A stretch of DNA of 64,000 nt from Brachyhypopomus gauderio. Lineage: Eukaryota > Chordata > Actinopteri > Gymnotiformes > Hypopomidae. Each line of letters begins with the position of its first letter. Position 1 is the first letter of the stretch. The notes below the pieces were generated by a model, which saw only the letters and a program-made list of their open reading frames with translations, was not told the DNA's origin and ran no database searches. Where the stretch lies: contig NW_027506898.1 in the NCBI RefSeq assembly GCF_052324685.1, forward strand, positions 1,309,501 to 1,373,500. The letters are read 5' to 3'. Positions 41,857-53,893 of the stretch are shown here, one piece after another. The position numbers and the translations under genes are program-made.

Positions 41857-42083
41857 TACATTAGACATTTCTGAGTCTTGTTTTGCTGGGTTCACAGACC
41901 AAGTTAAGCTCAAAGTGACTTGTCATGGGAGAATGCAGGTTGCAACAACTACAGACAAGGACTTCCAGCAACAAGATAATTAGTAGAGGTATTTGATTTG
42001 GTCAACTGAAAGACACTTTCTGTTTACAGTAGTCTTCAACAATGAAAGCTGGTACAATCCCAGATAAAGAGCATGTAGCAGAA

Positions 42084-42155
42084 AGGTTCCACCGAGAGTC
42101 GAACTCGGATTGCTGGATTCAGAGTCCTGAGTGCTAACCATTACACCATGGAACC
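42084..42155 (-). tRNA. tRNA-Gln(CTG) class A, U28A
   Basis: As at 35600. Confidence 0.86.
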
Positions 42156-42382
42156 TACATGAGACACTTCTGAGTCTTGTTTTGCTGGGTTCACAGACCA
42201 AGTTAAGCTCGAAGTGCCTTGTCATGGGAGAATGCAGGTTGCAACAACTACAGACAAGGACTTCCAGCAACAAGATAATTAGTAGAGGTATTTGATTTGG
42301 TCAACTGAAAGACACTTTCTGTTTACAGTAGTCTTCAACAATGAAAGCTGGTACAATCCCAGATAAAGAGCATGTAGCAGAA

Positions 42383-42454
42383 AGGTTCCACCGAGAGTCG
42401 AACTCGGATTGCTGGATTCAGAGTCCTGAGTGCTAACCATTACACCATGGAACC
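42383..42454 (-). tRNA. tRNA-Gln(CTG) class A, U28A
   Basis: As at 35600; a tandem twin of 42084. Confidence 0.86.
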
Positions 42455-42681
42455 TACATGAGACACTTCTGAGTCTTGTTTTGCTGGGTTCACAGACCAA
42501 GTTAAGCTCGAAGTGCCTTGTCATGGGAGAATGCAGGTTGCAACAACTACAGACAAGGACTTCCAGCAACAAGATAATTAGTAGAGGTATTTGATTTGGT
42601 CAACTGAAAGACACTTTCTGTTTACAGTAGTCTTCAACAATGAAAGCTGGTACAATCCCAGATAAAGAGCATGTAGCAGAA

Positions 42682-42753
42682 AGGTTCCACCGAGAGTCGA
42701 ACTCGGATTGCTGGATTCAGAGTCCAGAGTGCTAACCATTACACCATGGAACC
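42682..42753 (-). tRNA. tRNA-Gln(CTG) class A
   Basis: As at 300. Confidence 0.94.
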
Positions 42754-42980
42754 TACATGAGACACTTCTGAGTCTTGTTTTGCTGGGTTCACAGACCAAG
42801 TTAAGCTCAAAGTGACTTGTCATGGGAGAATGCAGGTTGCAACAACTACAGACAAGGACTTCCAGCAACAAGATAATTAGTAGAGGTATTTGATTTGGTC
42901 AACTGAAAGACACTTTCTGTTTACAGTAGTCTTCAACAATGAAAGCTGGTACAATCCCAGATAAAGAGCATGTAGCAGAA

Positions 42981-43052
42981 AGGTTCCACCGAGAGTCGAA
43001 CTCGGATCACTGGATTCAAAGTCCAGAGTGCTGACCATTACACCATGGAACC
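42981..43052 (-). tRNA. tRNA-Gln(TTG) class T
   Basis: As at 599. Confidence 0.94.
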
Positions 43053-43447
43053 CACAGCAAAAGTTGTTTCTAGCAAATGTGTTGCTGGATTCAGAGTTCA
43101 GAATGCTAACACCATGGAACCAACAAATAGGTTTCCAACTTCTCTGCCGTTGATTTCAGAGTCTGTTGTGCTTACTACTGCATCACGCAACCAAAGAAAT
43201 TAGCTTTTGTGAATACTGTTTTGCTGAACACATAGCAAAACATCCTGTCCTGAGACCCTAGCATATTTGGATTTAAATGACTTCACCAATTCTAGGATAA
43301 TCAGAAAGCTGTTTGCCACAAGAACAAGCATGTAAAAATTCTGAAAACAATTCATGAAATATGCTGGAATTATATAGACCGCAAGCATGTGATAGAGCTT
43401 GCATGGAGAAAAGACCTGCAAGCTGGAATCAACACTAATGAATCAAA
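43053..43447 (-). repeat. L spacer, subtype L3
   Basis: Has aaatgtgttgctgg, shared with 51368. Confidence 0.8.
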
Positions 43448-43519
43448 AGGTTTCACTGAGAGTTGAACTCAGATTGCTGGATTCAGAGTCCAGAGTGCTA
43501 ACCATTACACCATGGAACC
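43448..43519 (-). tRNA. tRNA-Gln(CTG) class B, G68A
   Basis: As at 35004. Confidence 0.87.
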
Positions 43520-43744
43520 TAAAAGATAAGTTCTGATTCTTCTGTTTTGCTGGGTTCACAGACCAAGTTAAGCTCAAAGTGACTTGTCTTGAGAGGATGC
43601 AAGTTGCAACTACAGACAAGGACTTCCAGCAACAAGATATTTAGTTGAGGTATTCGATTTGGTCAACTGAAAGACACTTTCTGTTTACAGTAGTCTTCAA
43701 CAATGAAAGCTGGTACAATCCCAGATAAAGAGCTTGTAGCAGAA

Positions 43745-43816
43745 AGGTTCCACCGAGAGTCGAACTCGGATTGCTGGATTCAGAGTCCAGAGTGCTAACC
43801 ATTACACCACGGAACC
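43745..43816 (-). tRNA. tRNA-Gln(CTG) class A, A7G
   Basis: G7.U66 wobble; gagcttgtagc in the 3' flank. Same pair of changes at 52060. Confidence 0.92.
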
Positions 43817-44043
43817 TACATGAGACACTTCTGAGTCTTGTTTTGCTGGGTTCACAGACCAAGTTAAGCTCAAAGTGACTTGTCATGGGAGAATGCATGT
43901 TGCAACAACTACAGACAAGGACTTCCAGCAACAAGATAATTAGTTGAGGTATTTGATTTGGTCAACTGAAAGACACTTTCTGTTTACACTAGTCTTCAAC
44001 AACGAAAGCTGGTACAACCCCAGATAAAGAGCATGTAGCAGAA

Positions 44044-44115
44044 AGGTTCCACCGAGAGTCGAACTCGGATTGCTGGATTCAGAGTCCAGAGTGCTAACCA
44101 TTACACCATGGAACC
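44044..44115 (-). tRNA. tRNA-Gln(CTG) class A
   Basis: As at 300. Confidence 0.94.
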
Positions 44116-44342
44116 TACATTAGACATTTCTGAGTCTTGTTTTGCTGGGTTCACAGACCAAGTTAAGCTCAAAGTGACTTGTCATGGGAGAATGCAGGTT
44201 GCAACAACTACAGACAAGGACTTCCAGCAACAAGATAATTAGTTGAGGTATTTGATTTGGTCAACTGAAAGACACTTTCTGTTTACAGTAGTCTTCAACA
44301 ATGAAAGCTGGTACAATCCCAGATAAAGAGCATGTAGCAGAA

Positions 44343-44414
44343 AGGTTCCACCGAGAGTCGAACTCGGATCACTGGATTCAAAGTCCAGAGTGCTGACCAT
44401 TACACCATGGAACC
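44343..44414 (-). tRNA. tRNA-Gln(TTG) class T
   Basis: As at 599. Confidence 0.94.
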
Positions 44415-44807
44415 CACAGCAAAAGTTGTTTCTAGCAAATGAGTTGCTGGATTCAGAGTCCAGAATGCTAACACCATGGAAACAGCAAATAGGTTTCCAA
44501 CTTCTCTGCCGTTGATTTCAGAGTCTGTTGTGCTTACTACTGCATCACGCAACCAAAGAAATTAGCTTTTGTGAATACTGTTTTGCTGAACACAGCAAAA
44601 CATCCTGTCCTGAGACCCTAGCATATTTGGATTTAAATGACTTCACCAATTCTAGGATAATCAGAAAGCTGTTTGCCACAAGAACAAGCATGTAAAAATT
44701 CTGAAAACAATTCATGAAATATGCTGGAATTATATAGACCGCAAGCATGTGATAGAGCTTGCATGGAGAAAAGACCTGCAAGCTGGAATCAACACTAATG
44801 AATCAAA
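44415..44807 (-). repeat. L spacer, subtype L1, 2-bp deletion
   Basis: Two bases are lost from the hairpin loop (aacacagcaaaac), shifting the open frame without other sign of consequence. Confidence 0.8.
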
Positions 44808-44879
44808 AGGTTCCACTGAGAGTTGAACTCAGATTGCTGGATTCAGAGTCCAGAGTGCTAACCATTACACCATGGAACC
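44808..44879 (-). tRNA. tRNA-Gln(CTG) class B
   Basis: As at 1066. Confidence 0.94.
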
Positions 44880-45107
44880 TAAAAGATAAGTTCTGATTCT
44901 TCTGTTTTGCTGGGTTCACAGACCAAGTTAAGCTCAAAGTGACTTGTCTTGAGAGGATGCAAGTTGCAACAACTACAGACAAGGACTTCCAGCAACAAGA
45001 TATTTAGTTGAGGTATTCGATTTGGTCAACTGAAAGACACTTTCTGTTTACAGTAGTCTTCAACAATGAAAGCTGGTACAATCCCAGATAAAGAGCATGT
45101 AGCAGAA

Positions 45108-45179
45108 AGGTTCCACCGAGAGTCGAACTCGGATTGCTGGATTCAGAGTCCAGAGTGCTAACCATTACACCATGGAACC
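45108..45179 (-). tRNA. tRNA-Gln(CTG) class A
   Basis: As at 300. Confidence 0.94.
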
Positions 45180-45406
45180 TACATGAGACACTTCTGAGTC
45201 TTGTTTTGCTGGGTTCACAGACCAAGTTAAGCTCAAAGTGACTTGTCATGGGAGAATGCAGGTTGCAACAACTACAGACAAGGACTTCCAGCAACAAGAT
45301 AAGTAGTTGAGGTATTTGATTTGGTCAACTGAAAGACACTTTCTGTTTACAGTAGTCTTCAACAATGAAAGCTGGTACAATCCCAGATAAAGAGCATGTA
45401 GCAGAA

Positions 45407-45478
45407 AGGTTCCACCGAGAGTCGAACTCGGATCACTGGATTCAAAGTCCAGAGTGCTGACCATTACACCATGGAACC
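45407..45478 (-). tRNA. tRNA-Gln(TTG) class T
   Basis: As at 599. Confidence 0.94.
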
Positions 45479-45873
45479 CACAGCAAAAGTTGTTTCTAGC
45501 AAATGAGTTGCTGAATTCAGAGTTCAGAATGCTAACACCATGGAACCAACAAATAGGTTTCCAACTTCTCTGCCGTTGATTTCAGAGTCTGTTGTGCTTA
45601 CTACTGCATCACGCAACCAAAGAAATTAGCTTTTGTGAATACTGTTTTGCTGAACACATAGCAAAACATCCTGTCCTGAGACCCTAGCATATTTGGATTT
45701 AAATGACTTCACCAATTCTAGGATAATCAGAAAGCTGTTTGCCACAAGAACAAGCATGTAAAAATTCTGAAAACAATTCATGAAATATGCTGGAATTATA
45801 TAGACCGCAAGCATGTGATAGAGCTTGCATGGAGAAAAGACCTGCAAGCTGGAATCAACACTAATGAATCAAA
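45479..45873 (-). repeat. L spacer, subtype L3
   Basis: Duplicate of 38230-38624, with ctgaattc. Confidence 0.8.
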
Positions 45874-45945
45874 AGGTTCCACTGAGAGTTGAACTCAGAT
45901 TGCTGGATTCAGAGTCCAGAGTGCTAACCATTACACCATGGAACC
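45874..45945 (-). tRNA. tRNA-Gln(CTG) class B
   Basis: As at 1066. Confidence 0.94.
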
Positions 45946-46173
45946 TAAAAGATAAGTTCTGATTCTTCTGTTTTGCTGGGTTCACAGACCAAGTTAAGCT
46001 CAAAGTGACTTGTCTTGAGAGGATGCAAGTTGCAACAACTACAGACAAGGACTTCCAGCAACAAGATATTTAGTTGAGGTATTCGATTTGGTCAACTGAA
46101 AGACACTTTCTGTTTACAGTAGTCTTCAACAATGAAAGCTGGTACAATCCCAGATAAAGAGCATGTAGCAGAA

Positions 46174-46245
46174 AGGTTCCACCGAGAGTCGAACTCGGAT
46201 TGCTGGATTCAGAGTCCAGAGTGCTAACCATTACACCATGGAACC
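46174..46245 (-). tRNA. tRNA-Gln(CTG) class A
   Basis: As at 300. Confidence 0.94.
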
Positions 46246-46472
46246 TACATGAGACACTTCTGAGTCTTGTTTTGCTGGGTTCACAGACCAAGTTAAGCTC
46301 AAAGTGACTTGTCATGGGAGAATGCATGTTGCAACAACTACAGACAAGGACTTCCAGCAACAAGATAATTAGTTGAGGTATTTGATTTGGTCAACTGAAA
46401 GACACTTTCTGTTTACACTAGTCTTCAACAACGAAAGCTGGTACAACCCCAGATAAAGAGCATGTAGCAGAA

Positions 46473-46544
46473 AGGTTCCACCGAGAGTTGAACTCGGATT
46501 GCTGGATTCAGAGTCCAGAGTGCTAACCATTACACCATGGAACC
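46473..46544 (-). tRNA. tRNA-Gln(CTG) class A, G57A
   Basis: As at 39224. Confidence 0.93.
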
Positions 46545-46771
46545 TACATTAGACATTTCTGAGTCTTGTTTTGCTGGGTTCACAGACCAAGTTAAGCTCA
46601 AAGTGACTTGTCATGGGAGAATGCAGGTTGCAACAACTACAGACAAGGACTTCCAGCAACAAGATAATTAGTAGAGGTATTTGATTTGGTCAACTGAAAG
46701 ACACTTTCTGTTTACAGTAGTCTTCAACAATGAAAGCTGGTACAATCCCAGATAAAGAGCATGTAGCAGAA

Positions 46772-46843
46772 AGGTTCCACCGAGAGTCGAACTCGGATTG
46801 CTGGATTCAGAGTCCAGAGTGCTAACCATTACACCATGGAACC
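46772..46843 (-). tRNA. tRNA-Gln(CTG) class A
   Basis: As at 300. Confidence 0.94.
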
Positions 46844-47070
46844 TACATGAGACACTTCTGAGTCTTGTTTTGCTGGGTTCACAGACCAAGTTAAGCTCGA
46901 AGTGCCTTGTCATGGGAGAATGCAGGTTGCAACAACTACAGACAAGGACTTCCAGCAACAAGATAATTAGTAGAGGTATTTGATTTGGTCAACTGAAAGA
47001 CACTTTCTGTTTACAGTAGTCTTCAACAATGAAAGCTGGTACAATCCCAGATAAAGAGCATGTAGCAGAA

Positions 47071-47142
47071 AGGTTCCACCGAGAGTCGAACTCGGATTGC
47101 TGGATTCAGAGTCCAGAGTGCTAACCATTACACCATGGAATC
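47071..47142 (-). tRNA. tRNA-Gln(CTG) class A, G2A
   Basis: As at 39822. Confidence 0.86.
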
Positions 47143-47369
47143 TACATGAGACACTTCTGAGTCTTGTTTTGCTGGGTTCACAGACCAAGTTAAGCTCAAA
47201 GTGACTTGTCATGGGAGAATGCAGGTTGCAACAACTACAGACAAGGACTTCCAGCAACAAGATAATTAGTAGAGGTATTTGATTTGGTCAACTGAAAGAC
47301 ACTTTCTGTTTACAGTAGTCTTCAACAATGAAAGCTGGTACAATCCCAGATAAAGAGCATGTAGCAGAA

Positions 47370-47441
47370 AGGTTCCACCGAGAGTCGAACTCGGATCACT
47401 GGATTCAAAGTCCAGAGTGCTGACCATTACACCATGGAACC
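47370..47441 (-). tRNA. tRNA-Gln(TTG) class T
   Basis: As at 599. Confidence 0.94.
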
Positions 47442-47836
47442 CACAGCAAAAGTTGTTTCTAGCAAATGAGTTGCTGGATTCAGAGTTCAGAATGCTAACA
47501 CCATGGAACCAACAAATAGGTTTCCAACTTCTCTGCCGTTGATTTCAGAGTCTGTTGTGCTTACTACTGCATCACGCAACCAAAGAAATTAGCTTTTGTG
47601 AATACTGTTTTGCTGAACACATAGCAAAACATCCTGTCCTGAGACCCTAGCATATTTGGATTTAAATGACTTCACCAATTCTAGGATAATCAGAAAGCTG
47701 TTTGCCACAAGAACAAGCATGTAAAAATTCTGAAAACAATTCATGAAATATGCTGGAATTATATAGACCGCAAGCATGTGATAGAGCTTGCATGGAGAAA
47801 AGACCTGCAAGCTGGAATCAACACTAATGAATCAAA
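47442..47836 (-). repeat. L spacer, subtype L3
   Basis: Duplicate of 40193-40587. Confidence 0.8.
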
Positions 47837-47908
47837 AGGTTCCACTGAGAGTTGAACTCAGATTGCTGGATTCAGAGTCCAGAGTGCTAACCATTACACC
47901 ATGGAACC
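47837..47908 (-). tRNA. tRNA-Gln(CTG) class B
   Basis: As at 1066. Confidence 0.94.
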
Positions 47909-48136
47909 TAAAAGATAAGTTCTGATTCTTCTGTTTTGCTGGGTTCACAGACCAAGTTAAGCTCAAAGTGACTTGTCTTGAGAGGATGCAAGTTGCAACA
48001 ACTACAGACAAGGACTTCCAGCAACAAGATATTTAGTTGAGGTATTCGATTTGGTCAACTGAAAGACACTTTCTGTTTACAGTAGTCTTCAACAATGAAA
48101 GCTGGTACAATCCCAGATAAAGAGCATGTAGCAGAA

Positions 48137-48208
48137 AGGTTCCACCGAGAGTCGAACTCGGATTGCTGGATTCAGAGTCCAGAGTGCTAACCATTACACC
48201 ATGGAACC
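48137..48208 (-). tRNA. tRNA-Gln(CTG) class A
   Basis: As at 300. Confidence 0.94.
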
Positions 48209-48435
48209 TACATGAGACACTTCTGAGTCTTGTTTTGCTGGGTTCACAGACCAAGTTAAGCTCAAAGTGACTTGTCATGGGAGAATGCATGTTGCAACAA
48301 CTACAGACAAGGACTTCCAGCAACAAGATAATTAGTTGAGGTATTTGATTTGGTCAACTGAAAGACACTTTCTGTTTACACTAGTCTTCAACAACGAAAG
48401 CTGGTACAACCCCAGATAAAGAGCATGTAGCAGAA

Positions 48436-48507
48436 AGGTTCCACCGAGAGTTGAACTCGGATTGCTGGATTCAGAGTCCAGAGTGCTAACCATTACACCA
48501 TGGAACC
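48436..48507 (-). tRNA. tRNA-Gln(CTG) class A, G57A
   Basis: As at 39224. Confidence 0.93.
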
Positions 48508-48734
48508 TACATTAGACATTTCTGAGTCTTGTTTTGCTGGGTTCACAGACCAAGTTAAGCTCAAAGTGACTTGTCATGGGAGAATGCAGGTTGCAACAAC
48601 TACAGACAAGGACTTCCAGCAACAAGATAATTAGTAGAGGTATTTGATTTGGTCAACTGAAAGACACTTTCTGTTTACAGTAGTCTTCAACAATGAAAGC
48701 TGGTACAATCCCAGATAAAGAGCATGTAGCAGAA

Positions 48735-48806
48735 AGGTTCCACCGAGAGTCGAACTCGGATTGCTGGATTCAGAGTCCAGAGTGCTAACCATTACACCAT
48801 GGAACC
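48735..48806 (-). tRNA. tRNA-Gln(CTG) class A
   Basis: As at 300. Confidence 0.94.
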
Positions 48807-49033
48807 TACATGAGACACTTCTGAGTCTTGTTTTGCTGGGTTCACAGACCAAGTTAAGCTCAAAGTGACTTGTCATGGGAGAATGCATGTTGCAACAACT
48901 ACAGACAAGGACTTCCAGCAACAAGATAATTAGTTGAGGTATTTGATTTGGTCAACTGAAAGACACTTTCTGTTTACACTAGTCTTCAACAACGAAAGCT
49001 GGTACAACCCCAGATAAAGAGCATGTAGCAGAA

Positions 49034-49105
49034 AGGTTCCACCGAGAGTCGAACTCGGATTGCTGGATTCAGAGTCCAGAGTGCTAACCATTACACCATG
49101 GAACC
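49034..49105 (-). tRNA. tRNA-Gln(CTG) class A
   Basis: As at 300. Confidence 0.94.
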
Positions 49106-49332
49106 TACATTAGACATTTCTGAGTCTTGTTTTGCTGGGTTCACAGACCAAGTTAAGCTCAAAGTGACTTGTCATGGGAGAATGCAGGTTGCAACAACTA
49201 CAGACAAGGACTTCCAGCAACAAGATAATTAGTAGAGGTATTTGATTTGGTCAACTGAAAGACACTTTCTGTTTACAGTAGTCTTCAACAATGAAAGCTG
49301 GTACAATCCCAGATAAAGAGCATGTAGCAGAA

Positions 49333-49404
49333 AGGTTCCACCGAGAGTCGAACTCGGATTGCTGGATTCAGAGTCCTGAGTGCTAACCATTACACCATGG
49401 AACC
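49333..49404 (-). tRNA. tRNA-Gln(CTG) class A, U28A
   Basis: As at 35600. Confidence 0.86.
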
Positions 49405-49631
49405 TACATGAGACACTTCTGAGTCTTGTTTTGCTGGGTTCACAGACCAAGTTAAGCTCGAAGTGCCTTGTCATGGGAGAATGCAGGTTGCAACAACTAC
49501 AGACAAGGACTTCCAGCAACAAGATAATTAGTAGAGGTATTTGATTTGGTCAACTGAAAGACACTTTCTGTTTACAGTAGTCTTCAACAATGAAAGCTGG
49601 TACAATCCCAGATAAAGAGCATGTAGCAGAA

Positions 49632-49703
49632 AGGTTCCACCGAGAGTCGAACTCGGATTGCTGGATTCAGAGTCCTGAGTGCTAACCATTACACCATGGA
49701 ACC
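49632..49703 (-). tRNA. tRNA-Gln(CTG) class A, U28A
   Basis: As at 35600. Confidence 0.86.
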
Positions 49704-49930
49704 TACATGAGACACTTCTGAGTCTTGTTTTGCTGGGTTCACAGACCAAGTTAAGCTCGAAGTGCCTTGTCATGGGAGAATGCAGGTTGCAACAACTACA
49801 GACAAGGACTTCCAGCAACAAGATAATTAGTAGAGGTATTTGATTTGGTCAACTGAAAGACACTTTCTGTTTACAGTAGTCTTCAACAATGAAAGCTGGT
49901 ACAATCCCAGATAAAGAGCATGTAGCAGAA

Positions 49931-50002
49931 AGGTTCCACCGAGAGTCGAACTCGGATTGCTGGATTCAGAGTCCAGAGTGCTAACCATTACACCATGGAA
50001 CC
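49931..50002 (-). tRNA. tRNA-Gln(CTG) class A
   Basis: As at 300. Confidence 0.94.
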
Positions 50003-50229
50003 TACATGAGACACTTCTGAGTCTTGTTTTGCTGGGTTCACAGACCAAGTTAAGCTCAAAGTGACTTGTCATGGGAGAATGCAGGTTGCAACAACTACAG
50101 ACAAGGACTTCCAGCAACAAGTTAAGTAGTTGAGGTATTTGATTTGGTCAACTGAAAGACACTTTCTGTTTACAGTAGTCTTCAACAATGAAAGCTGGTA
50201 CAATCCCAGATAAAGAGCATGTAGCAGAA

Positions 50230-50301
50230 AGGTTCCACCGAGAGTCGAACTCGGATCACTGGATTCAAAGTCCAGAGTGCTGACCATTACACCATGGAAC
50301 C
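50230..50301 (-). tRNA. tRNA-Gln(TTG) class T
   Basis: As at 599. Confidence 0.94.
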
Positions 50302-50696
50302 CACAGCAAAAGTTGTTTCTAGCAAATGAGTTGCTGGATTCAGAGTCCAGAATGCTAACACCATGGAAACAGCAAATAGGTTTCCAACTTCTCTGCCGTT
50401 GATTTCAGAGTCTGTTGTGCTTACTACTGCATCACGCAACCAAAGAAATTAGCTTTTGTGAATACTGTTTTGCTGAACACATAGCAAAACATCCTGTCCT
50501 GAGACCCTAGCATATTTGGATTTAAATGACTTCACCAATTCTAGGATAATCAGAAAGCTGTTTGCCACAAGAATAAGCATGTAAAAATTCTGAAAACAAT
50601 TCATGAAATATGCTGGAATTATATAGACCGCAAGCATGTGATAGAGCTTGCATGGAGAAAAGACCTGCAAGCTGGAATCAACACTAATGAATCAAA
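50302..50696 (-). repeat. L spacer, subtype L1
   Basis: Has gaataagc, shared with 52431 and 53497. Confidence 0.8.
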
Positions 50697-50768
50697 AGGT
50701 TCCACTGAGAGTTGAACTCAGATTGCTGGATTCAGAGTCCAGAGTGCTAACCATTACACCATGGAACC
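50697..50768 (-). tRNA. tRNA-Gln(CTG) class B
   Basis: As at 1066, but the S spacer after it switches to the class A type (gctcgaagtgcc), a recombination joint. Confidence 0.94.
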
Positions 50769-50996
50769 TAAAAGATAAGTTCTGATTCTTCTGTTTTGCT
50801 GGGTTCACAGACCAAGTTAAGCTCGAAGTGCCTTGTCATGGGAGAATGCAGGTTGCAACAACTACAGACAAGGACTTCCAGCAACAAGATAATTAGTAGA
50901 GGTATTTGATTTGGTCAACTGAAAGACACTTTCTGTTTACAGTAGTCTTCAACAATGAAAGCTGGTACAATCCCAGATAAAGAGCATGTAGCAGAA

Positions 50997-51068
50997 AGGT
51001 TCCACCGAGAGTCGAACTCGGATTGCTGGATTCAGAGTCCAGAGTGCTAACCATTACACCATGGAACC
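50997..51068 (-). tRNA. tRNA-Gln(CTG) class A
   Basis: As at 300. Confidence 0.94.
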
Positions 51069-51295
51069 TACATGAGACACTTCTGAGTCTTGTTTTGCTG
51101 GGTTCACAGACCAAGTTAAGCTCAAAGTGACTTGTCATGGGAGAATGCAGGTTGCAACAACTACAGACAAGGACTTCCAGCAACAAGATAATTAGTAGAG
51201 GTATTTGATTTGGTCAACTGAAAGACACTTTCTGTTTACAGTAGTCTTCAACAATGAAAGCTGGTACAATCCCAGATAAAGAGCATGTAGCAGAA

Positions 51296-51367
51296 AGGTT
51301 CCACCGAGAGTCGAACTCGGATCACTGGATTCAAAGTCCAGAGTGCTGACCATTACACCATGGAACC
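51296..51367 (-). tRNA. tRNA-Gln(TTG) class T
   Basis: As at 599. Confidence 0.94.
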
Positions 51368-51762
51368 CACAGCAAAAGTTGTTTCTAGCAAATGTGTTGC
51401 TGGATTCAGAGTTCAGAATGCTAACACCATGGAACCAACAAATAGGTTTCCAACTTCTCTGCCGTTGATTTCAGAGTCTGTTGTGCTTACTACTGCATCA
51501 CGCAACCAAAGAAATTAGCTTTTGTGAATACTGTTTTGCTGAACACATAGCAAAACATCCTGTCCTGAGACCCTAGCATATTTGGATTTAAATGACTTCA
51601 CCAATTCTAGGATAATCAGAAAGCTGTTTGCCACAAGAACAAGCATGTAAAAATTCTGAAAACAATTCATGAAATATGCTGGAATTATATAGACCGCAAG
51701 CATGTGATAGAGCTTGCATGGAGAAAAGACCTGCAAGCTGGAATCAACACTAATGAATCAAA
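51368..51762 (-). repeat. L spacer, subtype L3
   Basis: Duplicate of 43053-43447. Confidence 0.8.
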
Positions 51763-51834
51763 AGGTTTCACTGAGAGTTGAACTCAGATTGCTGGATTCA
51801 GAGTCCAGAGTGCTAACCATTACACCATGGAACC
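51763..51834 (-). tRNA. tRNA-Gln(CTG) class B, G68A
   Basis: As at 35004. Confidence 0.87.
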
Positions 51835-52059
51835 TAAAAGATAAGTTCTGATTCTTCTGTTTTGCTGGGTTCACAGACCAAGTTAAGCTCAAAGTGACTT
51901 GTCTTGAGAGGATGCAAGTTGCAACTACAGACAAGGACTTCCAGCAACAAGATATTTAGTTGAGGTATTCGATTTGGTCAACTGAAAGACACTTTCTGTT
52001 TACAGTAGTCTTCAACAATGAAAGCTGGTACAATCCCAGATAAAGAGCTTGTAGCAGAA

Positions 52060-52131
52060 AGGTTCCACCGAGAGTCGAACTCGGATTGCTGGATTCAGAG
52101 TCCAGAGTGCTAACCATTACACCACGGAACC
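52060..52131 (-). tRNA. tRNA-Gln(CTG) class A, A7G
   Basis: As at 43745. Confidence 0.92.
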
Positions 52132-52358
52132 TACATGAGACACTTCTGAGTCTTGTTTTGCTGGGTTCACAGACCAAGTTAAGCTCAAAGTGACTTGTCA
52201 TGGGAGAATGCATGTTGCAACAACTACAGACAAGGACTTCCAGCAACAAGATAATTAGTTGAGGTATTTGATTTGGTCAACTGAAAGACACTTTCTGTTT
52301 ACAGTAGTCTTCAACAATGAAAGCTGGTACAATCCCAGATAAAGAGCATGTAGCAGAA

Positions 52359-52430
52359 AGGTTCCACCGAGAGTCGAACTCGGATCACTGGATTCAAAGT
52401 CCAGAGTGCTGACCATTACACCATGGAACC
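52359..52430 (-). tRNA. tRNA-Gln(TTG) class T
   Basis: As at 599. Confidence 0.94.
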
Positions 52431-52825
52431 CACAGCAAAAGTTGTTTCTAGCAAATGAGTTGCTGGATTCAGAGTCCAGAATGCTAACACCATGGAAACA
52501 GCAAATAGGTTTCCAACTTCTCTGCCGTTGATTTCAGAGTCTGTTGTGCTTACTACTGCATCACGCAACCAAAGAAATTAGCTTTTGTGAATACTGTTTT
52601 GCTGAACACATAGCAAAACATCCTGTCCTGAGACCCTAGCATATTTGGATTTAAATGACTTCACCAATTCTAGGATAATCAGAAAGCTGTTTGCCACAAG
52701 AATAAGCATGTAAAAATTCTGAAAACAATTCATGAAATATGCTGGAATTATATAGACCGCAAGCATGTGATAGAGCTTGCATGGAGAAAAGACCTGCAAG
52801 CTGGAATCAACACTAATGAATCAAA
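52431..52825 (-). repeat. L spacer, subtype L1
   Basis: Carries gaataagc. Confidence 0.8.
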
Positions 52826-52897
52826 AGGTTCCACTGAGAGTTGAACTCAGATTGCTGGATTCAGAGTCCAGAGTGCTAACCATTACACCATGGAACC
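52826..52897 (-). tRNA. tRNA-Gln(CTG) class B
   Basis: As at 1066. Confidence 0.94.
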
Positions 52898-53125
52898 TAA
52901 AAGATAAGTTCTGATTCTTCTGTTTTGCTGGGTTCACAGACCAAGTTAAGCTCAAAGTGACTTGTCTTGAGAGGATGCAAGTTGCAACAACTACAGACAA
53001 GGACTTCCAGCAACAAGATATTTAGTTGAGGTATTCGATTTGGTCAACTGAAAGACACTTTCTGTTTACAGTAGTCTTCAACAATGAAAGCTGGTACAAT
53101 CCCAGATAAAGAGCATGTAGCAGAA

Positions 53126-53197
53126 AGGTTCCACCGAGAGTCGAACTCGGATTGCTGGATTCAGAGTCCAGAGTGCTAACCATTACACCATGGAACC
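53126..53197 (-). tRNA. tRNA-Gln(CTG) class A
   Basis: As at 300. Confidence 0.94.
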
Positions 53198-53424
53198 TAC
53201 ATGAGACACTTCTGAGTCTTGTTTTGCTGGGTTCACAGACCAAGTTAAGCTCAAAGTGACTTGTCATGGGAGAATGCAGGTTGCAACAACTACAGACAAG
53301 GACTTCCAGCAACAAGATAATTAGTTGAGGTATTTGATTTGGTCAACTGAAAGACACTTTCTGTTTACAGTAGTCTTCAACAATGAAAGCTGGTACAATC
53401 CCAGATAAAGAGCATGTAGCAGAA

Positions 53425-53496
53425 AGGTTCCACCGAGAGTCGAACTCGGATCACTGGATTCAAAGTCCAGAGTGCTGACCATTACACCATGGAACC
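53425..53496 (-). tRNA. tRNA-Gln(TTG) class T
   Basis: As at 599. Confidence 0.94.
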
Positions 53497-53893
53497 CACA
53501 GCAAAAGTTGTTTCTAGCAAATGAGTTGCTGGATTCAGAGTCCAGAATGCTAACACCATGGAAACAGCAAATAGGTTTCCAACTTCTCTGCCGTTGATTT
53601 CAGAGTCTGTTGTGCTTACTACTGCATCACGCAACCAAAGAAATTAGCTTTTGTGAATACTGTTTTGCTGAACACATAGCAAAACATCCTGTCCTGAGAC
53701 CCTAGCATATTTGGATTTAAATGACTTCACCAATTCTAGGATAATCAGAAAGCTGTTTGCCACAAGAATAAGCATGTGTAAAAATTCTGAAAACAATTCA
53801 TGAAATATGCTGGAATTATATAGACCGCAAGCATGTGATAGAGCTTGCATGGAGAAAAGACCTGCAAGCTGGAATCAACACTAATGAATCAAA
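53497..53893 (-). repeat. L spacer, subtype L1, 2-bp insertion
   Basis: A gt doubling (gcatgtgtaaa) adds two bases and shifts the open frame. Confidence 0.8.

Larger units (their letters stand above)
38158..42980 (-). repeat. 4823-bp duplicated block, copy 1
   Basis: Two T-B blocks followed by A, G57A, A, G2A and by A, G57A, A, A, U28A, U28A, A. Order, spacing and private variants match copy 2. Confidence 0.9.
45407..50229 (-). repeat. 4823-bp duplicated block, copy 2
   Basis: Lies 7249 bp from copy 1 with the same length and gene order. A continuing match, 42981 to about 43930 against 51296 to about 52250, is offset by a further 1066 bp. Confidence 0.9.
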
